From Roseibium aggregatum IAM 12614 (GTDB lineage Bacteria > Pseudomonadota > Alphaproteobacteria > Rhizobiales > Stappiaceae), in assembly GCF_000168975.1 (NCBI RefSeq), contig NZ_AAUW01000013.1:62001-126000 (forward strand): 64,000 nt of DNA, written 5' to 3'. Made by a program: the position numbers and the translations under genes. The number at the start of each line of letters is the position of its first letter. The stretch's first letter is position 1. Under the pieces are notes generated by a model, which did no database searches, was not told where the DNA came from, and was given only the letters and a program-made list of their open reading frames with translations. Below, in pieces: positions 27,822 to 36,454 of the stretch.

Positions 27822-28790
27822 ATGAGAGAAAAGGCCGGCCGGCGCGCACTCGTCTTCGATCTGCTTGAAACCTATTGCGCCCACAAAGGATTCCGGCTGA
27901 CAGCAGGCGACAGCCACGGCCACGCCGGACTGGTCGAAAGCCCGTCCGGCAAGCGCTGGTTCTTCAAGGGCACCCGGTTCGACCTCAATACGCTTGGCGC
28001 TGCGGAAATCGCCACCGACAAAGCCTATGCTGCCGCCTTTCTGAAGGCTGCGGGCCTGGAAGTGCCGGAGGGACGCCTTGTTTTTGCGCAGGACATCCGC
28101 AAGGACAGCCAACTGCCGCAAGACCTTCTGGATTTCGCCGAGACGCACGGGTTTCCACTTTACGTCAAACCCAATTGCGGCCGGGAAGGGCGGGACGTGG
28201 TGCGGGTAGACACCCCTCACGTGCTTCAAGATGCCCTCAACGCCCTTGCCGAGCGCAACGACCAGCTTCTGGTGCAGCCGGAAATCCGCGGACAGGAACT
28301 GAGGATCGTCGTGCTGGACGGCAATGTGCTGTGCGCCATTGAACGGCACCCGCCGCAGATCACCGGCGATGGCCATCGCAGCATTGCCGAGATCATTGAC
28401 GCCGATCCGCGCATTGATGCGGCCGATCCCCGTCTCGGTCTCGAACTCTCGCAGCAGGGTCTGACGCCGGAAAAAATTCCCGCAGCCGGCCAGAGGGTCA
28501 CGCTTCTGCCTGTCGTCAATCTGTCCGCAGGCGGAACAGCCAGACTTGTGACGGGCACTCTAGCCCCGGAACTTGCAGCCCTTGCCTGCCGGGCGGCGCA
28601 AGCGCTGTCCCTTCGCTATGCCGCGGTCGACCTGATCCTGCCGGACACCGCCAGCGCCGATACGCACGCCATTGTTCTGGAAGTCAACGCTGCGCCCGGC
28701 CTGGGCAACCTTGCCCGGCAAGGGTTTGAAGAAACCGCCGCCGTCATCAAGATCTACGACCGTGTGTTCGACGCGATGTTTGCTGAATAG
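27822..28790 (+). CDS. ATP-grasp ligase, cyanophycin-synthetase/RimK-like
   Basis: 322 residues from the ATG at 27822. ATP-grasp features: 'GFPLYVKPNCGREGRDVV' (ATP-binding Lys and glycine loop), 'LVQPEIRGQELRIVVLDG', 'HPPQITGDGHRSIAEII', and the metal-binding 'IVLEVNAAPGLGNLA'. The closest resemblance is to the ATP-grasp domain of cyanophycin synthetase and glutathione-synthetase-like ligases, which join a carboxylate to an amine via an acyl phosphate. No Mur-ligase half is present, so it is not a cyanophycin synthetase. Its N-terminal ~100 residues match the short N domain of such ligases. It lies 19 bases after lolA. Substrates unknown. Confidence 0.75.
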   Translation: MREKAGRRALVFDLLETYCAHKGFRLTAGDSHGHAGLVESPSGKRWFFKGTRFDLNTLGAAEIATDKAYAAAFLKAAGLEVPEGRLVFAQDIRKDSQLPQDLLDFAETHGFPLYVKPNCGREGRDVVRVDTPHVLQDALNALAERNDQLLVQPEIRGQELRIVVLDGNVLCAIERHPPQITGDGHRSIAEIIDADPRIDAADPRLGLELSQQGLTPEKIPAAGQRVTLLPVVNLSAGGTARLVTGTLAPELAALACRAAQALSLRYAAVDLILPDTASADTHAIVLEVNAAPGLGNLARQGFEETAAVIKIYDRVFDAMFAE

Positions 28791-28965
28791 ATCCCGCTCC
28801 ACTCATAAAAACACGACCCCCTCCCACCACCGAAGAGCCCCGTATTTCCGGGAAATCATGCGCAGATGGTCTGGTTGCACTCGCACCCCAAAGCGGGCTT
28901 GAGCTTAAACTTGACCTTGGCGGGTGAGTTTTCGGATCCTACATGGAGCTGCAACGGAGATATTC

Positions 28966-29961
28966 ATGCAGCATTTTTCCCTTCTCGATCTATCCCCTGT
29001 ACCGGAAGGCCAGACAGCGACCGACGCTCTTGCAAATACGGTCGATCTGGCGCGGTCCGCAGAAAAAGCAGGCTACCATCGCTATTGGCTGGCCGAGCAC
29101 CACAACATGCCGGGCATTGCCAGTGCGGCAACATCGCTTGTCATCGGACAGGTGGCAGCGGCGACCTCCACCATGCGTGTCGGCGCGGGCGGCATCATGC
29201 TGCCCAACCACTCGCCGCTGATCATCGCGGAACAGTTCGGCACGCTGGCAACGCTCTTTCCGGGGCGGATCGACCTGGGGCTGGGCCGGGCTCCGGGAAC
29301 GGACATGGCGACAGCCAGGGCGCTCCGCCGCCACATGGCGGGCGAAGACAGTTTCCCGCAAGATGTCCAGGAGCTGATGGGCTACTTCCGGCCCGCCTCT
29401 GAATCCAGCAGGGTTCGGGCAATCCCGGGTGAGGGCACGCAGGTACCGATCTGGATCCTCGGCTCGAGCCTTTATGGTGCGCAACTCGCGGCGGCCTTCG
29501 GGTTGCCCTATGCCTTTGCCTCTCATTTTGCACCGAACATGCTGGAAGAAGCGCTGGAGATCTACCGCGCAACCTTCCAGCCGTCACCGCAGCTTGCAAG
29601 GCCGCATGTGATGGTGGCGGCTGGCGTGTTTGCCGCCGACACTGATGAAGAAGCCGCTTACCACCGTTCGTCGCAGCTTCTCGCCTTCGCCCGCCTGCGC
29701 ATGGGCAACCCGGGCAAATTGCCCTTGCCGGTGAAAGATGTCAGTGCTGAAATCCCGGCGCCTGTTCTGGTGCAGGTTGAACACGCCCTGTCCTGCTCGG
29801 CTACGGGATCTCCGGCGACGATCCGCGACCAACTGTCGGCAATCATCACCCGTTACCAGCCCGACGAACTGATGATCACCGGCATGATCCATGATCACGG
29901 CGCTCGCGTGAAATCCTTCCAGCTCGCGGCCGACGTCCTGAAGGATCTCGTGACAGCTTAG
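28966..29961 (+). CDS. Luciferase-like (LLM) flavin-dependent monooxygenase, MsnO8 type
   Basis: 331 residues from the ATG at 28966, preceded by GGAG; a GTG at 28924 is in frame but lacks a ribosome site. The opening '[12 protein letters not shown]' and '[17 protein letters not shown]' are characteristic of the MsnO8 group of the bacterial-luciferase fold. '[17 protein letters not shown]' follows near residue 105. These enzymes use reduced FMN and oxygen to oxidise small organic substrates; no substrate can be assigned. It is convergent with the quinone-reductase-like gene, whose stop codon abuts. Confidence 0.85.
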   Translation: MQHFSLLDLSPVPEGQTATDALANTVDLARSAEKAGYHRYWLAEHHNMPGIASAATSLVIGQVAAATSTMRVGAGGIMLPNHSPLIIAEQFGTLATLFPGRIDLGLGRAPGTDMATARALRRHMAGEDSFPQDVQELMGYFRPASESSRVRAIPGEGTQVPIWILGSSLYGAQLAAAFGLPYAFASHFAPNMLEEALEIYRATFQPSPQLARPHVMVAAGVFAADTDEEAAYHRSSQLLAFARLRMGNPGKLPLPVKDVSAEIPAPVLVQVEHALSCSATGSPATIRDQLSAIITRYQPDELMITGMIHDHGARVKSFQLAADVLKDLVTA

Positions 29962-30573
29962 TCAGCCATCAAAGGCGTTACGGCAAATATGGGCGGTTTC
30001 TTCCAGCCAGTCTTGCCGTTGGGGACAGGAGCTGCCCACAACAGGCCTGAAGACGTGGCGCTCGTAATCCAGAGCGCCACAATACGGCAGCACGCACCGG
30101 CCCCAGATCAGCTCCAACGGGTCTCCGAGCTCAAGCCTCTCTCGCTCCGCCTCGGTGTCGGACGTGTTGAAGACCACGGCCTTGCGGATCGACAGCAGTC
30201 CTTCCGGCAGACCGTCGGCAGTCTGCAGCCGATAGGCAACACCTGGCACCAGAACACGATCCATCCAGCCAGCAAGGATCGCCGGCGGTTTACCCCACCA
30301 GTTCGGATGGACAACCAGCAGCCCATCGGCATTCGAAATGCCGTCCCTGTGCCGGGCAACGACCGGATCTTCTGAACGGGAAAGCACTTCTTCCAGCGTA
30401 TCGCCGATCGAATAGGCTTCCTCGGCAGTAAGACAGGGGTCGAACTCTTCCGCGTAAAGATCATGGTGTTCGATCTGGTGCCCTTCGGCCTCCAAAGCGT
30501 CTCGCGCCTGTTTCGAAAGTGCATGACAGAAGCTGTTGGCTCTGGGGTGCGCCAGAAGGGAAAAGATGTGCAA
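29962..30573 (-). CDS. Flavodoxin-fold NAD(P)H oxidoreductase (MdaB/KefF-like)
   Basis: About 203 residues if translation starts at the TTG at 30573, which has AAAGGA nine bases ahead and gives the family N-terminus 'LHIFSLLAHPRANSFCHAL'. An open frame continues to 30684 but is Arg/Lys-rich and unlike the family. The flavin phosphate loop is 'LAHPRANSF', and 'GLLVVHPNWWGKPPAILAGW' near residue 95 is the characteristic NAD(P)H-quinone-reductase motif. Likely a cytoplasmic FMN/FAD enzyme reducing quinones by two electrons. It lies divergent from the PepSY operon, with two palindromes in the shared region. Confidence 0.78.
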   Translation of the reverse strand: MHIFSLLAHPRANSFCHALSKQARDALEAEGHQIEHHDLYAEEFDPCLTAEEAYSIGDTLEEVLSRSEDPVVARHRDGISNADGLLVVHPNWWGKPPAILAGWMDRVLVPGVAYRLQTADGLPEGLLSIRKAVVFNTSDTEAERERLELGDPLELIWGRCVLPYCGALDYERHVFRPVVGSSCPQRQDWLEETAHICRNAFDG

Positions 30574-30606
30574 CGGTCTGTTTCCTTTGACCAATTTTGC
30601 TAAACT

Positions 30607-30620
30607 GACGCAAATGCGTC
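30607..30620. promoter_or_regulatory. Palindrome upstream of the quinone-reductase-like gene
   Basis: GACGCAAATGCGTC, a perfect 14-base palindrome 34 bases ahead of the presumed TTG start at 30573. The size and position fit an operator for a dimeric regulator. No regulator gene of MarR or HxlR type is visible nearby, so the factor is unknown. Confidence 0.35.
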
Positions 30621-30730
30621 GCCGACAAGTTTGTCCGGATGACTTCGCAATTCGATTCTTCGGTTTCAACCCCGGCAAGATCATTTGCCTGGTTCACCTT
30701 CCGACCTACGCCAAAGACCGGAAATCCGCG

Positions 30731-30748
30731 CGTAAGCATCTGCTTACG
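30731..30748. promoter_or_regulatory. Palindromic operator candidate for the PepSY-cytochrome-LuxR operon
   Basis: CGTAAGCA-TC-TGCTTACG is a perfect 8+2+8 inverted repeat about 100 bases ahead of the PepSY gene. LuxR-type dimers bind palindromes of about this length, and the third gene of the operon encodes such a protein, so autoregulation is plausible. This is inference. Confidence 0.45.
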
Positions 30749-30849
30749 GTGCCCGGTGTCAGCAGTCCGTCAGTCGACCGCTGCTCAGTTTGCGGCCATT
30801 CAGGAGCAAGACCGCCAACGGTCGCAACCACCTGATGAAGGACAATACC

Positions 30850-31110
30850 ATGCTGAAGAAATCTCTCGCCGTGATCTGCCTCTGCCTTGCTCCGGTCGCT
30901 GCCCAGGCGATGCCTGCCGTTGGCGACATGGTTGGCACCAATCCGGAGGAAGCGACCGCGGCTCTGGCCAAGGCCGGCTGCACCGTCAAGGAATTCGAGG
31001 CCGAGGACGGCAAGATCGAAGCGAAATGCACCGATGCCGAAAACAAGCGTTGGGAAGTCTATATCGACCCGAAATCCGGCAAGATCACCAACGTGAAAAA
31101 CGAAGACTGA
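30850..31110 (+). CDS. Small exported PepSY-domain protein
   Basis: 86 residues from the ATG at 30850 (AAGGA seven bases ahead). Signal peptide about 1-20 ('SLAVICLCLAPVAAQA'). The mature part 'EATAALAKAGCTVKEFEAED...WEVYIDPKSGKITNV' is a single PepSY unit. PepSY domains sit in the periplasm and are often next to haem or ferric-reductase proteins, where they sense or modulate. It is followed after two bases by a cytochrome b561 gene, so the two are almost certainly in one operon. Confidence 0.8.
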   Translation: MLKKSLAVICLCLAPVAAQAMPAVGDMVGTNPEEATAALAKAGCTVKEFEAEDGKIEAKCTDAENKRWEVYIDPKSGKITNVKNED

Positions 31111-31112
31111 TC

Positions 31113-31763
31113 ATGGGTGCCCAAAACAACCCAAAATCGACCGAGGGGGCGCAAAGCCCCCCCGATCTGTGGGATCCGCTGGTGCGCATCAGCCATTGGC
31201 TGATCGCTGCCGCAGTCATCGCCAATGGCCTCATCAACAAGGGCGGTGGCACGATCCACATCTGGATAGGCTGGGGTGTTCTCGGATTGCTGGCGCTCCG
31301 CTTCGTCTGGGGATTTCTCGGACCCGCCGAAGCCAGGTTTTCCGCCTTTCTGCCCGACCCGCGTGCTGCTGTGTCTCACCTGATCGACCTTGTTCGCGGT
31401 AAGCCGCGCCACTATCGCTCCCATAATCCCGCCGGAGCGATCATGGTCTATGCGCTCTGGGCCTGCCTTGTGGTGGTAACCGGAACCGGCCTTTACATGA
31501 CAGGCGCCAAGAGCCCCATCACGATTGCCGAGGAAAAGGCGGCGGTTGCCGCTGGGGACTGGTCGGTGCTTGTCAAGGAGGACGACGACGAAGGCGAAGA
31601 CAAATCGGCACTTGGTGAAGCCGCAGAGGAAGTTCACGAGATCGCCGCCAACCTGATGCTGGTGCTGGCCCTGATCCATGTCGCAGGTGTCGCAGTTGAA
31701 AGTCGTGTGATGAAGCGTAATCTGGTCCGGCCCATGCTGGTTGGCCGGAACAGGGAAAAATGA
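31113..31763 (+). CDS. Cytochrome b561-type membrane protein
   Basis: 216 residues with four hydrophobic segments. His residues placed for two b haems are in 'VRISHWLIAA', 'GTIHIWIGW' and 'EVHEIAANLMLVLALIHVAGV'. An acidic loop of about 25 residues ('KEDDDEGEDKSALGE') separates helices 3 and 4. The family shuttles electrons between the quinone pool and periplasmic acceptors. It stands between a periplasmic PepSY protein and a membrane-bound LuxR-type regulator, with ATGA overlap to the latter, which suggests that redox state is passed to the regulator. This is inference. Confidence 0.85.
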   Translation: MGAQNNPKSTEGAQSPPDLWDPLVRISHWLIAAAVIANGLINKGGGTIHIWIGWGVLGLLALRFVWGFLGPAEARFSAFLPDPRAAVSHLIDLVRGKPRHYRSHNPAGAIMVYALWACLVVVTGTGLYMTGAKSPITIAEEKAAVAAGDWSVLVKEDDDEGEDKSALGEAAEEVHEIAANLMLVLALIHVAGVAVESRVMKRNLVRPMLVGRNREK

Positions 31764-32293
31764 CATTTTCAGGGATCAACCTGCGGCAGGGACGGCGTGA
31801 GACAACCGCCCTTGCCGCATTCATGCTGTTGCAATCCGTCGCCGCGATCTTCTTTGTCGGCGATGCCTTTACCGACCTGGTGACCGACGTCGGCAGCCCG
31901 CATTCCGTTTTCGAATTCTTTGTCGCCTTTGTCCTGATCGTCGGCATTTTTCTGGCCGGATGGCAATTACGGCTGACCCTGGAAAGACTGCGCCACCAGG
32001 AGCGCGCCCTTGGTGCGGCCCGGGGTGATCTTGCCCGGATCATCGACACCCAGTTTGCTGAGTGGGGCCTCACCCCCGCCGAGAGCGATGTCGGTCTCCT
32101 GGCCCTGAAGGGCCTCGACCTTTCGGAGATTGCGCAGCTTCGCGGCGCCGCGCAAGGGACCGTACGGGCCCAGTTGACCAGAATTTACGCGAAAGCCGGC
32201 GTTTCAGGACGTCACCAGTTCGCGGCGTGGTTCGTTGAGGACCTGCTTCAGGACGGACTTTCGGCGAAGCCACAAACAGTCCCGCAGGACTGA
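31760..32293 (+). CDS. Membrane-anchored LuxR-type transcription regulator
   Basis: 177 residues. Two membrane segments (about 18-38 and 50-70), then a helical stretch and a C-terminal LuxR/FixJ-type helix-turn-helix: 'LTPAESDVGLLALKGLDLSE' and 'AAQGTVRAQLTRIYAKAGVS' align with the four-helix DNA-binding domain. There is no receiver or autoinducer domain, so the signal must come through the membrane part. Its start overlaps the cytochrome b561 stop by four bases, indicating coupled translation. Probable regulator of its own operon. Confidence 0.8.
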   Translation: MTFSGINLRQGRRETTALAAFMLLQSVAAIFFVGDAFTDLVTDVGSPHSVFEFFVAFVLIVGIFLAGWQLRLTLERLRHQERALGAARGDLARIIDTQFAEWGLTPAESDVGLLALKGLDLSEIAQLRGAAQGTVRAQLTRIYAKAGVSGRHQFAAWFVEDLLQDGLSAKPQTVPQD

Positions 32294-32358
32294 CGCCGAC
32301 AGGAAAAGCCCTTTGACGAAACTTTACCTGGCGGCGCTGCAATCAGTGCGGGCGGAAA

Positions 32359-32565
32359 TCAATAATCGCCGAGTTTTATGTCGCGCGAGTATTCGACGCC
32401 ATCGACTTCCTTGGTCACGGCCTGGCCGCAAATGGTCGCGCCGCGTGTCGCGTCGTAGGTGAGCGACGGAGAACCGGAAAGCTGCCAGCCCTTGTTGAGC
32501 GCCTGGGTAACCCGGTGGCAGAATTCGCTGTCGTCGATGCCGGTGATGAAACGGTAGAGTTTCAT
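32359..32565 (-). CDS. DUF1737-family small protein
   Basis: 68 residues. 'MKLYRFITGIDDSEFCHRVT' and 'ALNKGWQLSGSPSLTYD' match the DUF1737 family, small soluble proteins of unknown function common in proteobacteria. It begins 17 bases after the stop of the malyl-CoA thioesterase-like gene on the same strand and is probably its operon partner. Confidence 0.8.
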   Translation of the reverse strand: MKLYRFITGIDDSEFCHRVTQALNKGWQLSGSPSLTYDATRGATICGQAVTKEVDGVEYSRDIKLGDY

Positions 32566-32582
32566 GAAAGGTCTCTTGTGTA

Positions 32583-33467
32583 TCAGGTCCGGGCCGCGAT
32601 GGCGTCGGCGATGGCGATCACCCGCTTGCCCATGTCCGCATGTAGCCTTTCAACCATCTTGCCGTCCACCTGGATTGCACCCTTGCCTGCATTTTCCGGC
32701 TCATCGAACAAAGAATTGATCTTGCGCGCCCAGGCGACTTCCTCCTCCGACGGGCTGAAAGCCGCGTGACAAGGAGCGATCTGCTTCGGGTGGATCAGCG
32801 TCTTGCCGTCCATGCCCATGTCGACACCCTGGGCACATTCGGCTGCAAAGCCTTCCTCGTCCTGAAACGCGTTGTAGACCCCGTCCAGAATGTCGATACC
32901 ACCCGCGCGCGCGGCGGCCACGCAGGTCATCAGCCAGGGCGTCATGGCGGCGCGGCCGGGTGACAGGCGGGCCCTTGTTTCCTTGGCCAGGTCGTTGGTG
33001 CCCATCACGAAACAGGACAGTCTCACGGCCGGGTCCAGACCGCAGGCGCCGATAGCGCCGGCATTCAGCATCGCCAGCGGCGTTTCCATCATCGCCCAGA
33101 GTTTCAGATCCGTCGGAGCCCCCAGAAGCGACACTTTGTGCGCAACCATCTGCAGGTCGGCCGGGCTGTTGACCTTGGGCACCAGAATGGCATCCGGATT
33201 GGTCTTCACCGCCGCCGCCAGATCATCTTCACCCCAGGGCGTCTCCAACCCGTTGATGCGGATCACCACCTCGCGATTGCCGTAGGGGCGGGCCGAAACG
33301 GCCTCGACGATCTGCGTGCGCGCCATGTCCTTGGCATCGGGGGCGACCGCGTCTTCAAGGTCCAGCAGCAGGCAGTCCACGTCCAGCGTCGCAGCCTTTT
33401 CGAGCGCCCGGGCGTTGGAGCCGGGCATATAGAGAGCGGAACGGCGGGGTCTTGGCTGTGTTGTCAT
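32583..33467 (-). CDS. CitE-like lyase-fold enzyme, (3S)-malyl-CoA thioesterase (Mcl2) type
   Basis: 294 residues from the ATG at 33467. The TIM-barrel of the HpcH/HpaI/CitE family is shown by 'SALYMPGSNARALEKA', 'LLLDLEDAV' (metal Glu/Asp), 'LWAMMETPLAMLNA', 'MGTNDLAKE' and 'MDGKTLIHPKQI'. The details ('DGVYNAFQDEEGF', 'GTNDLAKETRARLSPGRAAM') recall Rhodobacter Mcl2, which hydrolyses (3S)-malyl-CoA, more than the lyase Mcl1. Either role would fit C2/propionyl-CoA assimilation, but no other gene of such a pathway is adjacent. Confidence 0.85.
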   Translation of the reverse strand: MTTQPRPRRSALYMPGSNARALEKAATLDVDCLLLDLEDAVAPDAKDMARTQIVEAVSARPYGNREVVIRINGLETPWGEDDLAAAVKTNPDAILVPKVNSPADLQMVAHKVSLLGAPTDLKLWAMMETPLAMLNAGAIGACGLDPAVRLSCFVMGTNDLAKETRARLSPGRAAMTPWLMTCVAAARAGGIDILDGVYNAFQDEEGFAAECAQGVDMGMDGKTLIHPKQIAPCHAAFSPSEEEVAWARKINSLFDEPENAGKGAIQVDGKMVERLHADMGKRVIAIADAIAART

Positions 33468-33600
33468 GGGTCGATCCTGCAAGTCGGGAAAACGGATTTC
33501 TGCTTAACCTAGTGGATCGCATCAAGTAGGGGAATTCGCCGAAGGGGGAAAGGCCGTGTTCGTGCACCAGCCAACCACCAGACGTTGGCAATGCCGCCGA

Positions 33601-34518
33601 TCACTGCAGTTCGTCTGCCTGCGCGCTTACCGGTGCTTTCTGCCGGCGTTTGAAGATCATCTCCTTTGCGGCAATCACCGCCCCCAGCGTAATCGCCACG
33701 CAGGCGATACCGACGGCAGGCGTCAACGCCCCGAAGCCGAAGGCAATCAGCAACAGCGTGGACAGGAGCGGCGCCGAATAGGCCGCCGCACCCAGCACCT
33801 GGATATCGCCACACTTGACGCCGATGTCCCAGGTGAAAAACGCAAGCCCCACCGGAAAGGCGGCCAGCGCCAGCACGGATGCCCATTCCAGTGACGATGC
33901 GGGCAGGATCGTTTCCTCCAGTGCCAGGTGGCAGACGCCCGACAGGATCGCGGTCATCAGACAGAACCCCGCAACGGCTTCCGTCGGAACTGCGCCCAGT
34001 CTGCGCGACAGCACCGAATAGCTGGACCAGAAAAGACACGAGGCCACGGCCGCCCCATAGCCGAGCATGGAGCCGGAGGAAAAGCCGACACCTTCCCCAC
34101 CGGTGATCAGAAGCACTGCACCGGCGAGACCAAGAACGGCGCCGATGACATGGTGCAGCCGCAACTGTTCGCCGGGCAGTAGTGCGGAAAACAGCACGAT
34201 CAGGAGCGGCCAGGTGTAATTGATGAGATTGGCTTCAACAGGCGGCGCATTGCGGATGGCGGTAAAGTAGAAAAAGTGGAACCCGAACAGGCCGAAGGTC
34301 CCGAAAGCCCAGACGCCGAGCGGTTGACGGAGCAGCCGGGTCTTGCCGGTCAGAACCAGCCAGACCAGCGCCATGGTGCCGGAAAAGCCGAAACACAGCG
34401 TGTTGAGCAGAAACGGCGGCACCTTGCCGGAACCGGCGCCGAACAGGCCGAGGGTCGCCCACATCAGCACAGCCGTAAGCCCGATCAGCGTCGCCTTCAA
34501 CCTTTGCCTGTCTGCCAT
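33601..34518 (-). CDS. EamA/DMT-superfamily permease
   Basis: 305 residues with about ten hydrophobic segments in two EamA repeats (about 10-140 and 155-290). 'NAPPVEANLINYTWPLLIV' is the characteristic end of the first repeat. An inner-membrane drug/metabolite transporter, usually an exporter of amino acids or related compounds; the substrate is unknown. It stands alone. Confidence 0.85.
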   Translation of the reverse strand: MADRQRLKATLIGLTAVLMWATLGLFGAGSGKVPPFLLNTLCFGFSGTMALVWLVLTGKTRLLRQPLGVWAFGTFGLFGFHFFYFTAIRNAPPVEANLINYTWPLLIVLFSALLPGEQLRLHHVIGAVLGLAGAVLLITGGEGVGFSSGSMLGYGAAVASCLFWSSYSVLSRRLGAVPTEAVAGFCLMTAILSGVCHLALEETILPASSLEWASVLALAAFPVGLAFFTWDIGVKCGDIQVLGAAAYSAPLLSTLLLIAFGFGALTPAVGIACVAITLGAVIAAKEMIFKRRQKAPVSAQADELQ

Positions 34519-34720
34519 TTCAGTTTCCCGTCATTTCCCGTCCATCGCTCATGGCACGAAATCGCGGCAAGCGAAAGCCTGCACACGCAGGGCATTGCCC
34601 GGGTTGCCCGCCGGGATAGATGCCGCAGGCTTTAATTCATCGAAGTCCTTGATCAGGGTGCCCGTTTCAGGACATGGTGGGGCAAAGTCACACTCAAACG
34701 ATTTGCTTTCCGGGGAAATC

Positions 34721-35182
34721 ATGACGACAACGCAAATCAGGGCCCTTCGGCTGGATGATGCACATCAGCTTGCGCCGCTTATCGCGGAAAACGCGCAGGC
34801 CTTGAAGCGCGGGGCACCGCGCCGTCCGGACGCCTACTACGCCGAACGCATTCTGACTGACAAGACCGCCGAGGTTCTGGGCGCTTTCGAAGGCGACAAG
34901 CTGGTCGGTTTCGCGGTCTTCTTCGATCTGCCGGAACTGATCACCGGCCTCAGGATCGGCCAGATGGACGACATCTACGTCCATCCCGACCACCGCAACA
35001 AGGGCACCGGCCGCAAGATGATCGAAACGCTGGTCACAGAGGGCCAGAACCGCGGCTGGCTGCATCTGCGCTGGCTCGTGCCGGGCAAGAACACCCCGGC
35101 GGTTGCGCTCTATGAAAAGATTGCCGAACCCGACCATCGCAAGAGCTACCTGATCCCGATCGACCGCATCGCCGGCGACTGA
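34721..35182 (+). CDS. GNAT-family N-acetyltransferase
   Basis: 153 residues from the ATG at 34721 (GGGGAAATC ahead). The acetyl-CoA pyrophosphate loop is 'VHPDHRNKGTGRKMIETLV', followed by 'RWLVPGKNTPAVALYEKI', the usual motif B region. It transfers an acetyl group to an amine of an unidentified small molecule or protein. Confidence 0.88.
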   Translation: MTTTQIRALRLDDAHQLAPLIAENAQALKRGAPRRPDAYYAERILTDKTAEVLGAFEGDKLVGFAVFFDLPELITGLRIGQMDDIYVHPDHRNKGTGRKMIETLVTEGQNRGWLHLRWLVPGKNTPAVALYEKIAEPDHRKSYLIPIDRIAGD

Positions 35183-35253
35183 CGGGGCCGCACCTTCAGA
35201 AAGGCCTCAGCCCATAAACCAGTGACGGAGCGTGGGCTGAGGCTTTCAAGTGT

Positions 35254-36303
35254 TCAGGATCCTGCGGGAAACAACGGCGGGATCTGGCCGAGTGGCAGAA
35301 AACCAATGCGAATAACGCCACGGTCGATCGAGACCGGCAGGGCGATGGTTCGCACACCGTCGATTTCCTTTGCGGCGGGCTCCAGGCTCTTCACCACATT
35401 CTGAAGCAGTGAAAACGTCTGATCGTCGGGCGGGAACAAAGGCTTCACGCTATTTAGAAGCGCGTCCGGATTGCCGAGGCTCAGCTCCAGAGCACCGCTT
35501 ATTGTACCGTCGCCTGTGATCACCAGATTGCCGCCTGCCGAAGCCTTGCCCTCTCCGAGCGTTGCTTCGGCCAGCACGAGTTCCACCGGCAATTCGCCGC
35601 CCTGCGCCTGCACAAGCGAGAATAGATCGGCCCCGGAGAGCAGGGCGGTCCCGCCCTCGATACGGGTATGGAGACGCAAGGAAATCGTCTGCTGCAGCTC
35701 CGGCAAAGACTTGAGGCTGAGATCCTGCACCGTGACAAAGCTTTCCAGCGTTGCTGCGCTTTCAGGCTGCTTGCGCAGATGCACTTCGGATTTCTCGGCT
35801 GCAAACAGGCCCCGGGCGAGGGCGGTATCGAACGCGGCCTCCGGTTTGTCGATCACCGCATCGAACGACCCGATTGCGTTCTCGCCGAACTTCACGCTGG
35901 CACGGGCCGTCTGCCAGGTGAGGCCACCCTCCAGGCCGTTCACCGGCACAGACATGGCGGCGGGAGACCTTGCCTCGAAGATGACGTGCCAGGGATTGTA
36001 GATCAGAGCGACCGCATTGAGCCCGCCAAGCGACGCGGCGGTTCCCCGGCGGTCGGCAGAGCGCAAGTCCGCACAGGAAACTTCATACCGGAACGGATAA
36101 CCGGCAATTGCAAGGTCCGCGCAGCTCACATCAAGACCCTGGTCCGCCATGCGGGCGATCTGCAGGTCGAGCTGCTCGCGCAGGACGGATTGCCCGTAAA
36201 ACCAGGCGGCCGACCAGCCCGCGATCACCAGAACGATGGCTCCGGCCAGCAGAATATATCCGCGCCTGGAGGGTTTCGGTGGCTTGGTCTTGGTATCGGA
36301 CAC
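35254..36303 (-). CDS. DUF2125-family membrane-anchored protein
   Basis: About 349 residues from a GTG at 36303; the frame stays open to an ATG at 36396, so the start is uncertain. One N-terminal membrane anchor ('YILLAGAIVLVIAGWSAAWF') is followed by a periplasmic region rich in beta strands. 'DVSCADLAIAGYPFRYEVSC' near residue 50 is the DUF2125 signature. The family is restricted to alphaproteobacteria and has no established function; the fold may belong with AsmA-like lipid-handling proteins, which is inference. Confidence 0.75.
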   Translation of the reverse strand: MSDTKTKPPKPSRRGYILLAGAIVLVIAGWSAAWFYGQSVLREQLDLQIARMADQGLDVSCADLAIAGYPFRYEVSCADLRSADRRGTAASLGGLNAVALIYNPWHVIFEARSPAAMSVPVNGLEGGLTWQTARASVKFGENAIGSFDAVIDKPEAAFDTALARGLFAAEKSEVHLRKQPESAATLESFVTVQDLSLKSLPELQQTISLRLHTRIEGGTALLSGADLFSLVQAQGGELPVELVLAEATLGEGKASAGGNLVITGDGTISGALELSLGNPDALLNSVKPLFPPDDQTFSLLQNVVKSLEPAAKEIDGVRTIALPVSIDRGVIRIGFLPLGQIPPLFPAGS

Positions 36304-36454
36304 TGGGAGACACTCTCTTCTGGTTCGGTCGGTTTCCGGGCCGGCCACACTGCCACCAACGGCCATCTTCAAGACAGACGACTGCCGGAGTGCCATTGAA
36401 ACGGCCGGTGCAGCTTGCTATCTCCGCAGCTGCGGTAACACAAGACAGGTCGAT

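Noticed and set aside
28924..28966. Longer start for the luciferase-like monooxygenase
   Set aside because: The GTG at 28924 lacks a ribosome site and would add 14 residues not found in the family; the ATG at 28966 has GGAG at good spacing.
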